Source: Gymnopus androsaceus JB14 (taxonomy: Eukaryota > Basidiomycota > Agaricomycetes > Agaricales > Omphalotaceae). Taken from it: 64,000 bases of DNA. A model generated the notes under the pieces. It searched no databases and had not been told where the DNA came from. It was given only the letters and a program-made list of their open reading frames with translations. Both the position numbers and the translations under genes were made by a program. Positions 10,511-23,613 of this stretch are shown here, one piece after another; within the stretch, counting starts at the first letter, position 1; the number at the start of each line of letters is the position of its first letter. Where the stretch lies: the NCBI GenBank assembly GCA_009733575.1, contig ML769385.1, positions 274,055-338,054 on the forward strand, given 5' to 3'.

Positions 10511-10712
10511 GATAGTGAAAGTAGGAGAGAAAGGAACAACTGATAGAATCTCATCAAGATAAAGCGCGGAATCGGTGCGACGTCCGAACCGAACGTCCGA
10601 TCCGAGGATGTTACCGAGCGCCTAATGGCGTGCTAGCGACCTCATCTTTGCTCAGAGCTTCGGAGCTCCGTTAAGAATAAAATGTCAAGATTTTTTATAA
10701 TCCATCTTTCTA
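10511..10712. promoter_or_regulatory. Shared divergent promoter FUR1 / MET10
   Basis: About 200 bp separates the two ATGs. It contains a run of CG-rich motifs (CGACGTCCGAACCGAACGTCCGATC region, 10577-10600), including a repeated GAACGTCCGA/GACGTCCGAA pattern that could be a factor site. A TTTTTTATAA stretch lies just before MET10. Confidence 0.45.
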
Positions 10713-13700
10713 ATGTTTTCCATGGCTCTCGACATATCCGAAGCTACTTCTCTTGCTTCTTCGGTGACTATGGTCTCTCCCGTATCTCCCAAAGCAGACA
10801 CCGTTCTCCAGGCTACTTTTGAGCAAATGCTCGAAGACCCCAGAATATCTGCCTCCATCGTCGTGGAATTTCTCGCATCCAGAGCGAAAAATACCTCTTC
10901 AGTCTACATCTACGATCTCGCAGAGCAGGTTGGATTTGGCACTCGGACAAAAATATGGTCGAAATCGCAGGACGGGACGGCTCAGGTCGTCGATTTACAG
11001 ACTCGGGCTGGCGCAGGATTGAGTTTAGTTGGCAGACTCTCCGAAGGAACGAGCTCAGATACGGCTAACGGTGCTGTTCTTACCGCGTTCACCTCTCCCC
11101 AGGGTCTTTCTTTGATGGCCCCTGCGCTCTCTTACCTCCCTCCCGCGACAGCTTCAAGTAGGCTTGTTATTCAGGTGCCTAACATTACACCCGTTGGAGA
11201 GACGTTTGCTCTGTCCCCCACCCTGGCAAATTTTGCTGCTGTTCTCCCTATTCTTCCGGAGAACATCGTAGTTCTCGTTTCCGCTACGTCCCAGGAAACG
11301 GTCCACTTCACCCAACTGTCCTATCAGTTATCCAGGATCCCATGTCATCCATATCTTTGACCACTTCAGCACCTCTCGAGAGGTAGGCCATGCTACCCTT
11401 CCACTTCCAGAAAAGGATTACGGGAGTATCCCTGTCGCCGAGGCCATCAAGCGAGCGGGTTATTCTTCCTTTGAGTATGTAGGTGACGCGGAGGCGCATA
11501 CAGTGATACTGCTGTTGAATGGACCTTTGGCTCTTGCTGCCAAGGCTATCGCCAGCAAAAGTAGCAGTGGATTTGCCGTTGTATCAGTCAACGTCCTTAG
11601 GCCTTGGGATGAAGCAGCCCTTCGAGCTGTGCTTCCTTCTAGTGTGAAGACGATTCATATCCTGGACGATGTACCCAACACGTCTATGCAGGGACCCATC
11701 TACATTGACGTGTTTGGTACACTTTTGGAGGCTCCGAATCCACCTACTGTTCATTCGCATCGTATCGTACCTTCGCAGACTCAGACCTATATTTCCGAGA
11801 AAGACTCTTTCAGGAAGTTCCTGGGTACATTCATACCTGAACTGGAGGACCTTGTCCCTGCAGTTATGAAGAAATTAATGTTCTTCGGCACTCCAAACAC
11901 TACGCTCTCCAGCCTTCCCCTACTCATCGAAGGCGCTCTCTCCACGAGTAAAACTATCTCCTCACGTCTTTCAGTCGACCACGATGTCTTCTCCAAACGC
12001 GGGGGTCTCACTGCGAGTCGTCTCCTCTTGGCCCCGAAGAGTGCATTGAACGCTGATGAAATACCCATGCCTTTCATCCTTCCGTATGATGCACGGACTA
12101 ACGGAGAAGTCGACTTTCTTGCCGTTCTGGACCAGACAATACTGAAGACGCACTCGGTCCTAAAGTATGCTAAATCACGATCTCCGCTCTTGATCATTAC
12201 TTCGTGGACCGCGGAGGAGCTATTTTCCAACCTTCCTGTCCAGGTCACAGAGCTCATCCTCGCAAAGGAGCTCCGTCCTTTCATCATCGATGTCGCGGCG
12301 GTCGCAGAAGGGCTGGTTGGCGCTGCTGGACCAACCCACGATGTTATTTCAAATATCGTTGCCTATCTGGCTTTTATGAGGATGTACTTGGGTAGTGCAG
12401 CCACGGAGGAGAACGTACTCAAGCTGGCTATTGTGTCGTATGGTGAGAATGTCGAAGGGGTTGATTTGGCCAAGGTCAACTCTCATACTTGGGAGGTATT
12501 GGAGGAAGTTTTGTTCACCGAAGCACCTGCCAATGAAAAGCCTGTCGAGCTCAAAGAATTCGAGTTTAATGCGATTGCAGTCGAAACCGACATAGGTGAT
12601 ACTGTAGTCAATGGTGCTCGCTTGGGTTCTTGGCACGACGCCGCCCAGCACATACTCTTCCCCACCATCTTCACTCCCCCGACAGAGTCTTCTGACGAAG
12701 AATTCCCGAAGGACCCAGCGCTGCGCCCAGAGCTTCCCGAGCGCACTTTCCTCGTTACTTGCACTGTTAATCGCCGTCTCACTCCCAAGGAATATGACAG
12801 AAACGTCTTCCATCTCGAATTCGACACTAGCGGTACGGGTCTCAAGTACGCTATTGGGGAGGCACTTGGCGTGCATGGATGGAATGACGCGCAGGAAATA
12901 ACCGAGTTTTGCGAGTGGTACGGCGTGGACCCTAATCGACTTGTCACTATCCCTGTCCCAGGGAGTGAGGACAAATATCACACTCGAACTGTCTACCAAG
13001 CCTTACAGCAGCAGATCGATCTGTTTGGGCGTCCTCCGAAATCCTTTTATACTGACCTCGCGGCATATGCAACCTCCAAGCCTGATAAATACGCTTTGTT
13101 GTTTATTGGATCGGCCGATGGCAGTTCAACGTTCAAAAAACTGGCTGAAAAGGATACAGTGACGTTCGCGGATGTGCTGAAGCTGTATCCTAGTGCACGG
13201 CCAGGAATCGAAGTGCTCTGCGGCCTTATTGGGGACATCAAGCCCAGACATTACTCAATTGCTAGTGCGCAGAGTGTAGTCGGTGATCGTGTGGACCTGC
13301 TAGTCGTTACTGTCGATTGGGTCACCCCTAGTGGTAAGTAACTGCGCACATCTCGTAATAATCTCGACTTCGGTTTCTCATTATGTCCTACAGGTTCTCC
13401 AAGATATGGGCAGTGCACTCGTTACCTTGCGGGTCTTCAAATTGGTCAAAAGGTTACAGTATCCATTAAGCCTAGTGTGATGAAGGTGTGTCTGGTTTTC
13501 ATCGCATTTCTTACGTTCAACAGAAATAACACTCGAATCCTCTAGCTCCCTTCCGAATGACACACAGCCGTTAATCATGGCTGGTCTTGGTACTGGCGCA
13601 GCACCTTTCCGCGCATTCCTTCAACATAAAGCCCTCCTAAAATCGCAAGGCAAGCCTATTGGTCCAGTATACTACTACTTTGGATCTCGTCACCAATCTC

Positions 13701-14029
13701 AGGAATACCTTTACGGAGAGGAGATTGAGGTATTCATTCTTGACGGCATCATCTCTCGTGCTGGATTAGCTTTCTCTCGTGATGGTCCCCCGGGCGCGAA
13801 GAAGGTGTATATTCAGCATAAGATGTTGGAGGATGCTCAGGATTTGGCGAGGATGCTCAAGAACGAGGACGGCGTATTTTATCTGTGTGGGCCGACGTGG
13901 CCCGTTCCGGATATGTATGAAGCGTTATGTGGGGCACTGGAGAAGTACCAGGGCATGACGAAGGAAACTGCGGGGGAGTATTTAGAGGGACTGAAAGAGG
14001 AGGAGCGCTATGTGCTCGAGGTTTACTAA
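10713..14029 (+). CDS. MET10: Assimilatory sulfite reductase, flavoprotein (alpha) subunit
   Basis: The product is about 1,050 residues in total, as expected for Met10. The long first part has the pyruvate-ferredoxin-oxidoreductase-like N-terminal region (IFDHFSTSREVGHATLPLP, VSVNVLRPWDEAAL, TIHILDDVPNTSMQGPIY). The FAD-binding reductase core follows: FHLEFDTSGTGLKYAIGEA, then the FAD motif KPRHYSIAS, then after an intron (13334-13393) GQCTRYLAG. The NADPH-binding lobe comes last: IMAGLGTGAAPFRAFLQHK, YYYFGSRHQSQEYLYGEE and FYLCGPTWPVPDMYEAL. It passes electrons from NADPH to the siroheme subunit that reduces sulfite to sulfide for Met/Cys synthesis. Two single-base problems are visible. The frame must shift by one at about 11334 (LSYQLS to GSHVIHIFDH), and the exon beginning near 13546 fits LPPNDTQPLIMAG only if one T is removed near 13551. 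Neighbouring sequence is fully conserved, so these look like sequence errors. Confidence 0.92.
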
Positions 14030-14229
14030 TGGCGTTTCGTTCGGGATTTATGCGCATATGTATCTTGCCTTATTGAATCTGGGTTTACGAATTTAGATAT
14101 ATATAGAGTTCTGTCTGGTATAAAAGCAATCAGCCCAAGATTGGTATCAATATATTTGATTCCGAAGTCGGCCAAAGCAACAAATCTGGTTACGTCACTA
14201 ATTTAATAAAACTTCAACTTGAACCGTGA

Positions 14230-16365
<2,136 letters not shown>

Positions 16366-16784
16366 TGGTTCTGGGGATCAAGTTCCAAGTTGCTTTGTTC
16401 GAGGTTTGGATGACCGGACCATCGTAGTACTCGAACACTTGTTTGCACGATTGGACTAGCTTGTAAGTTAGATTTGCTATTAGCACACACTCACTTGTAC
16501 TTTAATTATGTACATCCATGTAAGAAGCTTGCTTTTTGCATATTGTTCATGTAGATGGTTTTCCCTCGACCACCAATTCACGGTTCCGAAAGGGCAATAG
16601 AATGGCAATACATCAGATCATTTCTACGAGTATAATGATACACTTACAACAAGATAAAAGATGAAGCAGAGCTACTAATAAATCGACTCTAATCATCATC
16701 ACTACTCTCCCCATAGTCAGACTCATCCTCGCCTAGAGCTCCTTTTAACGCTTCCTTTACAGCAGTAATGGGCCGCTGGTCGGG
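16366..16784. other. 3' intergenic region between convergent genes
   Basis: The GH9 and the following minus-strand gene converge here. No separate gene is seen. Reverse-strand sequence 16689-16784 continues the upstream reading frame after the annotated TGA as an acidic tail ending EDESDYGESSDDD. Confidence 0.5.
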
Positions 16785-19010
16785 TCATCTATCTTCATCA
16801 ACTCGAACCCGTCTACTCGACTTGGCCTTTTCTTTCGCTCTTTCCATCTCTTGCTCTTCCTTCAATCGCCTCGCAGTCTCCTCATCCTCTTCCATCTGCG
16901 TCTTGCTCCGCTCTAACCCAGCAGCCCCCTGTTCGTCAATAGTGCGACCATCTGTGAATCTTTGAAAGATACTGAGCATAAGTCTAACCACACCAGAAAA
17001 ATTAATTTACTAGCATATAGGGAAAAGAGGGAAATGGATACGCACTCCGCATCCCACCCTGCACCATATTCTCCGTCAAGCATTCCGGGAAGTTTTACGC
17101 CGCCCCCGCCCTTCTGAAGATCTCGGGCGATCTCCTGCACACTGTCTTTCTGGCCAAGGTATATTCCAGTGGCTTTTGCGAAAATGACTTGGAGGTCGAC
17201 TACATGGATTTGGAGAGGAGCGTCAGACAGCTCGGGTTCACGACCTGAGGCTTCCGCCTTTAGTCTTACTCCGAGCTTCTCCTCCTCTTTTTTCTCCTTT
17301 TTAACCCTATACTCACCTCGCCCTGAGCCACTCCGAATGGCATCGTATCCAATTTCACTATTGTATCCTTCACTTTTTACCCGGAAATGGTCGTCTCCAT
17401 CTTCGTGTTTCACACGCAATGCATCAAACTCATCTCGCTGCTCTTCCTTGGGTTCACGTTTAACAGTCCCATAATACTCGCTGTAGCTACCATAGCTTTC
17501 ATTAGCAGAATGGCGATGAGGAGGGGATCGTGAACGAGATCGGCGGTGGGTTTTGGATGAACGGTGATTGTAGTCGTTGTAGCCATGATGTGAGGAGGGA
17601 GTAGAGGAATAGGAAGTCGAAGTACGAGAGTTATGATCATCGTATCGTCTGCCGCGGTCGCGATAGTCATGATCGCGGTATCCTGCGTCCTGCGTGCGTC
17701 ATTGTCAGTTGGAGGTGAACTGAATGAACGTAAAGAAAATGCTCACATCTCTCAATAGTTCTTTTAACCCTACATCACCTTCATGAATCCAATTCCACCT
17801 CCTTCCACCTTCATTCATCTTTACATCCCCACCGCCATCCAAATCGTCGTCAAATTTACCACTCAAAACGTCAACATCGAGATCCAACAAAATTTTCCGG
17901 AGTTTCGGTTCGTTATGGACGAGAAGAATAAGATGCTGTTGTTGAGAACTTAAAGAGAACTGCAGCCCAAGCCGGACCAATCGCTCAAAAATCTCCATCC
18001 CAACCTCCGGACCTTTTTTCTGATGAATGGAGGTACTTGGAAACACCTTCTTATTCAACCTAGGTAGCTTCAACTGTGCATTCCAGCCCAAGTCAATTTG
18101 GTGGTGTCACCCCCTCGAGTCCTGCTGGTTCTTGCGCTCGGAGATCACGCATTCCATCCCGGGCTTTAGCCCAACCAAACTCGAGGACATCCTTCCCGTT
18201 CCAAAGAGTATAAGAGAGTGATGCGACTGAGATTCGAGGGACGAGCGTAGTGTTGATGGTTTGGCCAAGACAGAATTGGGCGTAGGGAGTGTGGATCGGA
18301 GGACGTCTCGTGGAGGAGGAATAATCGAAACTGGGAGGAGAAATCCTTCCCATCGCTACCTGCCTCAATACGCGCAGGTTCTCGAAAAGACCACGGATGA
18401 TGCCCTGAGCTCCATCAGGATCAAGATTGAAGGCCTTGTTATTCTGGGAGGTATCTCCACGTTTCGCATCCTTAGGTGTTAGTGAGCTCAACTTGGCCGC
18501 CAGCGCATCGACGTCAACGAATTCGATTGGGGAGAGGGATTCGAATTTTTCGGAAGGGAGGAGCTCGGTTGAAACGGGGAGTCGGAATCGGCGGTGGTAG
18601 TCACAGATTCTTCGAACTTGGGAGCGAGTGAGGAGGAGGACGGAGTGGCCTGAAGGAAGGATACCGAGGGTTAATACAATTTCGTCCTGTTCTTCGATGA
18701 GCGCATCAAATGCCTTTTGCGCGGCGGCTTTTTGGTCAAACCAGAGTTTTTGGCTTTGCAATTGCTTGTACCTGCATAAAGTAGGATGAAGATAAGAGCA
18801 TGGTAAGTATTTCAAAGTGCTTCCGGTCTTATAATAATAATTGATCGTGTTCGGATTGTAATGTATTCCATCCATTACACACAGTAGCACTGAACCTAAG
18901 TAGTAGCCTAGCTTGCTAGATAGCATACCCAGAACACCAGCTGGGACTTACCAAGGGTATGAGACCGTAGTACTTAGATTAAACCCTCCAAGCTGAATGT
19001 ACGATGACAT
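16785..19010 (-). CDS. Unrecognised Ser/Arg- and charge-rich protein
   Basis: The first exon, from ATG 19010, reads MSSYIQLGGFNLSTTVSYPW. It splices (GTAAGT at 18951) to exon 2 at 18771, which continues YKQLQSQKLWFDQ. The following about 230 residues look globular (LGILPSGHSVLLLTRSQV, SLSYTLWNGKDVLEFGWAKA), then LPRLNKKVFPSTSIHQKK, GMEIFERLVRLGLQFSLSS and NEPKLRKILLDLDVDVL. The second half is low complexity: RSRSRSPPHRHS-like, KKEKKEEEKLGV, a short folded piece LQVIFAKATGIYLGQKDSV, then EEDEETARRLKEEQEMERAKEK coiled coil. RS and Lys/Glu content suggest a nuclear protein, but I do not recognise the family and assign no function. A one-base offset is needed near 18100 to join GLEGVT to DLGWNAQLKL. 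After the stop at 16785 the same frame runs on to an acidic tail ending at 16689, so the true end may be there. Confidence 0.65.
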
Positions 19011-19311
19011 CCCGAGTCCCAGCGCGTCGATGTCGTGGAAAGTTGGCAGAAAGAATAAGTGTCTTCAGCTGCGGACTCGTTATGAGTGGCTGCAGCTGAA
19101 AAGGCGCGGTTTGAATGAACAAGTTAGGTGGTTGTTCGAGAAATTCGACTGTAATTGATTTCTTATTGTCAAAGTAATTGGCCACGTAGAGCCGTAAATA
19201 CTCACCCTCAGTCGCAGTTATAGCAGCTAGGGGGGAATCGTGATGAGAGTTTGCGAGAGTAAGGAAAAGGAGCCACGTGGGAAACAGTCACAAACAGTCA
19301 CCAGAATCTAT

Positions 19312-19600
19312 CTACACATATAAGTTGTATAACGCAGGAATGGCAAGTTCCCATTTAACCACCATCTCGCCTCCCTCGCTAATCGTAGCCGCCAAATTCC
19401 GATACAAATCCGTATAACATCCCGGCTCAGTCACGGTCGAAGGCCAGACCGATGTTACAATAGCATACCCATTCATTAGGATCACTAGCATGCCCCAACG
19501 CTCCTCCGGCTCGAAACCACTGGAATCGATCCGGCAGTGGCTACTAGCAGTGTTATCACGACCCAGTTTCTCGAGCAAGTCCCTCAGTGCTCGTGGAAAC
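19312..19600 (-). pseudogene. Old fragment of Gfo/Idh/MocA oxidoreductase
   Basis: The reverse strand encodes SSGFEPEERWGML, AIVTSVWPST and EPGCYTDLYRNLAATI, then EGGEMVVKWE. It aligns with the C-terminal part of the intact oxidoreductase (about 23690-23900) but has small insertions and deletions and no upstream exons. Homology runs from about 19335 to 19560. It is more diverged than the copy at 21647-22944 and lies on the far side of the protease gene, so it is an earlier or dispersed duplication. The remaining sequence 19601-19812 is the promoter side of the protease gene (T-rich, TTTTTTTTCTCTC near 19750). Confidence 0.75.
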
Positions 19601-19812
19601 TTCCTTCCTTCCTTCCGTGCTCTTCCGTGGTTAAAACATAATCCGACCGGAACTGGATAATAAATAAATATTTTTTCATTTTTTCATTTTTCGTTCATTC
19701 CTTCTTCCTTCCAAATACAAGAATCTATCGGCGGGTCCGATAGTACTCTTTTTTTTCTCTCTTTATTATCTCGACCCAGGCTGGTCAGATAGTCCGAGCA
19801 ACCACCATCGAA

Positions 19813-21047
19813 ATGCGCCTTCCCTTCCCTTCTTTTGTTCTTTCTTTGGCCCTTATCTTGCTCCCGGCATGGGCCGCACCAGCTGGCGCTAGCGCAGCAG
19901 CTGGCAAAGATTTAGTAGCCAAGCTAGTCACTATCGATGCAAACTGTCAGCCCCATCGGCCAAAACTGCAGAAATCATTAGAGGATATGTATACCCTTGC
20001 GTTAAAAGCGCAGGAAATGGAAGAGAAGGACGTTGCGTGAGTGTGTTAACTGGGGGTAAAAAACCTCGCCGCTGATCTTCTCTGCCTGCAGGTTCACAAA
20101 TTATTTCGTCGAGGGCAACCACGTCAAACCATTTGATAAAACCAAGATGTTCACGAAGGACCCCGAGCATATACAGGATTCCAAAATGGTTCCAAAGATG
20201 TTCGAATCAATTGTGACCGGTGGTGGGAAGGGCACAAAGTTTCATGCCTTTTGTCCCACTGTGGAACAGGAACCGGATTGCGAACTTGAGGAAGCGACGT
20301 GAGTGGCAGCTACTTTCGTTTTATATATCATTCCCATCGGTACTCAAATCATTGCTCCGTTATTAGGTTCGCATTTGTAGACTCACGTCTACCCACTGCT
20401 GAACCTAAAATTGCCTTTTGCCCTAGCTTTTTCGAAAACGACCCGGAAACTAAGGATGACCTGGATTCCAAAAAATTCACGGCCAATCTTGATCACTGGT
20501 GTAAACAGGCTGATCATGTTTTTGGCGATATGATTACAGCAGGCCATACGGTGCTACACGAAGTCACTCACCTTGCGTTTATCCTCCGTCATGCAGTCGA
20601 AGCAGCAGTAGATGGGTTATCCAAAGAAGTAGCTGAACAGATGGCGTCAGTCTCCAAGTTTTTCTAATTGCCTCCTCAACTTACTGTTCTACAATAGCGG
20701 TACTTTGGATATCTACGGCTCACCAGATGAGAAAGATGGGAACGAGGCAACATATGGCTGGCACGCCGCTTCTGCTTCACGGGCTTTGAAACGACGCTGG
20801 GTGGCCTATCTCGCTCATTCCAAACGCAGCATCAAAAAGAGGGAGACCCTCAAACCACCTCCTCACGGGTCGATAGATGATGCAGAAAGCTATGCTGCAG
20901 CTGCCACTGGTCAGAAACATTGTTCCATGACAATGACAATATTGTCATGTACAGCCATACTAACACCGTTTTTTTTCAGAATATTACTTTTGGAAACTTT
21001 GTGGTAATAGTTTCGACCCGAAGCGGGTTTTAGCGAAGGCTGCGTGA
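19813..21047 (+). CDS. Secreted HExxH zinc metalloprotease (deuterolysin-like)
   Basis: Five exons fit exactly: 19813-20036, 20092-20298, 20367-20645, 20698-20909, 20980-21047; about 330 residues. The N-terminus MRLPFPSFVLSLALILLPAWA is a clear signal peptide with likely cleavage after WAAPA. The zincin motif is HEVTH in TVLHEVTHLAF (about residue 190). It is followed downstream by AESYAAAATEYYFWKLCG, the region that in M35/Lys-specific endopeptidases carries the third ligand environment and a C-terminal Cys. Cys pairs (FCPTVEQEPDC, HWCKQAD) suit a secreted enzyme. I place it among fungal M35-like peptidases. The canonical GTxxD third-ligand motif was not identified with certainty. It lies between oxidoreductase repeats but is itself single copy and intact. 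Confidence 0.82.
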
Positions 21048-21519
21048 CTTCTGACGGCTTGCCAGAGAGGGAGATGAGGAATGTCAAGCTGAGGTGCGAG
21101 CTGGTAGCTGTAGGATTGTAGAGCGACGTCGATCTTGTACTTACTCTGATCAAAGGAGACTATTTGTGCTTTTCCTGACGGCCCCAGTGAACTTGTTGAA
21201 CTTTCAATGAGATTAATTGAGAATACGAAGAAACACGCTCATACCTTGATGTACCACCACGAGCTCGTGTCCAATTCTCGTCCCAAGCGTCGAGTTCAGG
21301 ACATAAAGAAACTTTTTTCTGTGGACCGATTGCTCCAATACTGAAACCGAAATATACCCTAGATCACTATAGCCGTCGTTTCGTTATTCATGCTGTTTTC
21401 ACAAATAAGGTAAGTACTTTGGTAAGTACTCTAAATCCTTCTTATGAATTGTGGGTTCGATCCGTCGGTCGTGAGGTACATGGAGGATGATATATTCATA
21501 TTTTCTTTGGATGGATTGT
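21048..21519. other. Intergenic region
   Basis: Downstream of the protease gene; no gene recognised. Contains a tandem GGTAAGTACT repeat near 21410-21430. The right edge abuts the duplicated oxidoreductase/tRNA segment. Confidence 0.4.
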
Positions 21520-21646
21520 CTTGACAGTTTGACTGTCTCCAATAAAATGAATTCATTATCTACTATTACACATTCCAACCCAACCGATGTATACTTATCA
21601 GGACTGAGAGAATACCTGTCAGCAAAAGACTCTCTACCCTTCTCAG

Positions 21647-22944
21647 TCAACGCGGGACATCCACAGTCCTTCCTTCTCTCGCACTCTGCTTCGCAAGCTC
21701 AATCATCTCAATAACCGCAGTCGCCTTCTTCCCATTTAACCGCCATCTCGCCTCCCTCCCTTATCACAGCCGCCAAATTCCGATACAAATCCGTATAACA
21801 CCCTGGCTCAGTTGAAGGCCAGACTGGATGTCACAATAGCAGACCCATTAGGATCACTAGCATGCTGTAGCGTACCCCAACACTCCTCCGGCTCAAAACC
21901 GTACACTGGAATTGATTCAGTGGTGGGTACTGCAGCTGGCACCGGTGTTATCAGGGATTGAGGAGTCTGTCCATGCACTCCTGATGATACCAGTGCTCTA
22001 AGCTGAGCTTCTTGTACGTCGATGCCATATTTCGTGTAAGAGCCTTTCTGTCCGCGAACGATGTAGCGGAGTTGAGGGGATCGAGCGGAGAGGGGATGAC
22101 TGCGGAGGATGGCAGTGAATCGGTATGGAAGGGCGGAGCCTGCGGGGTAGTGCATATATATTGTAAACTGCATACCGTATAGTTCTGTCAGTGCTTAGTT
22201 GGCCTTCAAGTAGGGTAGACTCACATTATCATCTACATCTGGATGACCAATACCTCGTAGATTGGATGCAAATGCGGTAATACTTGTCGGTCGACCAAAG
22301 AGAACGAGGGTTTGGTCGATTAGATGAGAGCCAAGGTCGTAGATCAGACCAGCAGCTGGACGAGGCTCGTCTTTCCACGATCCTTTGAGCCCAAGACGAT
22401 ATCTGTCATAGCTAAACAAGACTTAATACAGATTTACCTACGGAGTTACCTCCCTTACTGGGACTCGAATTCGATAACAGTGCCCAGACTAAGTGGATCC
22501 GTCTCTGGCAGATCTAGCAACTTCTTCAACGCAAGATAATCCTGATTCCATCTGGCATTCTGGTAAGCATACAACACTTTCCCTTTAGCTTTAGCGAGCT
22601 CTCCAAGTTCCTTTGCTTCCTTTACTGTCGGCGTAACTGGTTTATCGACTAGAACATGCTTTCCCGCTTCTAAAGCAGCTTTCGCCAATGCGTAGTGAGT
22701 GTCGTTGGGTGTTCCAATCAAGACTAGTCCGATTTCGGCAGTCAGATAGGACTTGTTCGAGGTTTGTGTAGAGTTTTACTTGTTTGAGATTGAATCGGTC
22801 GCAGACAGTTCCGGTAGGAGTGCGAGGATTGCGTTCGAGGACACTGTGCAGTGTGAAGAGATCGGGTAGGGCTAGAATAAAGGGGACATGAAAGGTAAGT
22901 GTAGCTAGTCCGGCGCCGATAGCGCAACACTTGATTGTCTCCAT
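21647..22944 (-). pseudogene. Gfo/Idh/MocA oxidoreductase, duplicated and frame-broken
   Basis: Near-identical to the intact gene at 23614-24912, introns included. The start METIKCCAIGAGLATLTFHV is at 22944, and the VPR end is at 21647. Three single-base insertions relative to the intact copy break the frame: near 22735 (after NLEQVLSD, before the EIELVLIG equivalent), near 21830 (in AIVTSVWPST) and near 21727 (in EEATAVIEM). Point differences are scattered. The neighbouring tRNA copy is also degraded, which supports true decay of this unit, although single-base indels also occur in other genes of this sequence. Confidence 0.75.
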
Positions 22945-23027
22945 CGTAGTTGAAGAGAGAGAAGCAAGAATACAAATTATACAAGTCCGTCCGGATATGT
23001 GTAGTTGTATAGCTCTGTTTGAATCAA

Positions 23028-23119
23028 GCCGGCGCGGCGCAATGGTGGCGCGTAGCTTTCCTATACAATATTTGGAAGTCGCCAAGGCTGAAGTTGCGGA
23101 TTCGATTCTCGAGTTGGCT
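23028..23119 (+). pseudogene. Decayed tRNA-Arg(CCT) copy
   Basis: Aligns with the functional tRNA at 24995-25089. The A-box region and CCT anticodon are kept, but the T-stem (GCGGA...CTCGA) and 3' acceptor strand no longer pair, and the intron has lost the GGAAAG stretch that pairs with the anticodon stem-loop. Probably not processed. Confidence 0.75.
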
Positions 23120-23486
23120 TTACGAGACTGCTGCGGTAGTTTATTATTTTTTTGGTGAATTTTTCCCTGATGTTGGAGTAGTACTCCGTACACTAAGCCA
23201 CGCTTTGGCATTTCCTTTTTCAATACTTATTATTTATCCGGTCTCACCGTTTCACGGCTTGCGTACCTATGTCGAGCATACAATCGACTTATACTTGGCA
23301 AACCGTTATTTACTCCCTCAGTTGAACCATCACATTGGACACCAACTGAGGTGAATCATTTCCTATTTCTACTTGTGGTGTCAATACTTACTTACTTACT
23401 TTACCTAGTTTATATCGACCTAACAGGTAAAGTAGTTGAACCGTCACTTTGGACACCAACTGAGTTTATCGACCTAACATCTGACA
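23120..23486. other. Spacer between the two duplicated units
   Basis: AT-rich, with no gene. It contains a near-direct repeat of GAACC(A/G)TCAC(A/T)TTGGACACCAACTGAG-type sequence at about 23324-23350 and 23439-23465, so a short piece of spacer is itself duplicated. Confidence 0.5.
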
Positions 23487-23613
23487 GTTTAACTGTCTCC
23501 AATAAAATGAGTTCAATAACTATTATTACACATTCCAACCCAGCCGGTTCATTCAGGCTATATACTTATCAAACCTGAGAGAACACTTGTCAGTCAAAGG
23601 CTCCCTATCCCAA

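Larger units (their letters stand above)
21520..23119. repeat. Segmental duplication, left (decayed) unit
   Basis: Aligns with 23487-25089 at an offset of about 1,967 bp. It includes the 3' flank (GACTGTCTCCAATAAAATGA), the whole oxidoreductase gene, its promoter and the tRNA. This unit carries frame-breaking insertions in the gene and a disrupted tRNA. Confidence 0.85.

Noticed and set aside
11320..11345. Programmed frameshift in MET10
   Set aside because: The site lacks known slippery motifs, and similar one-base offsets occur in many unrelated genes here, so sequence error is the simpler explanation.
12349..12999. 216-codon reverse ORF inside MET10
   Set aside because: It is a shadow of the strongly conserved MET10 coding frame and has no features of its own.
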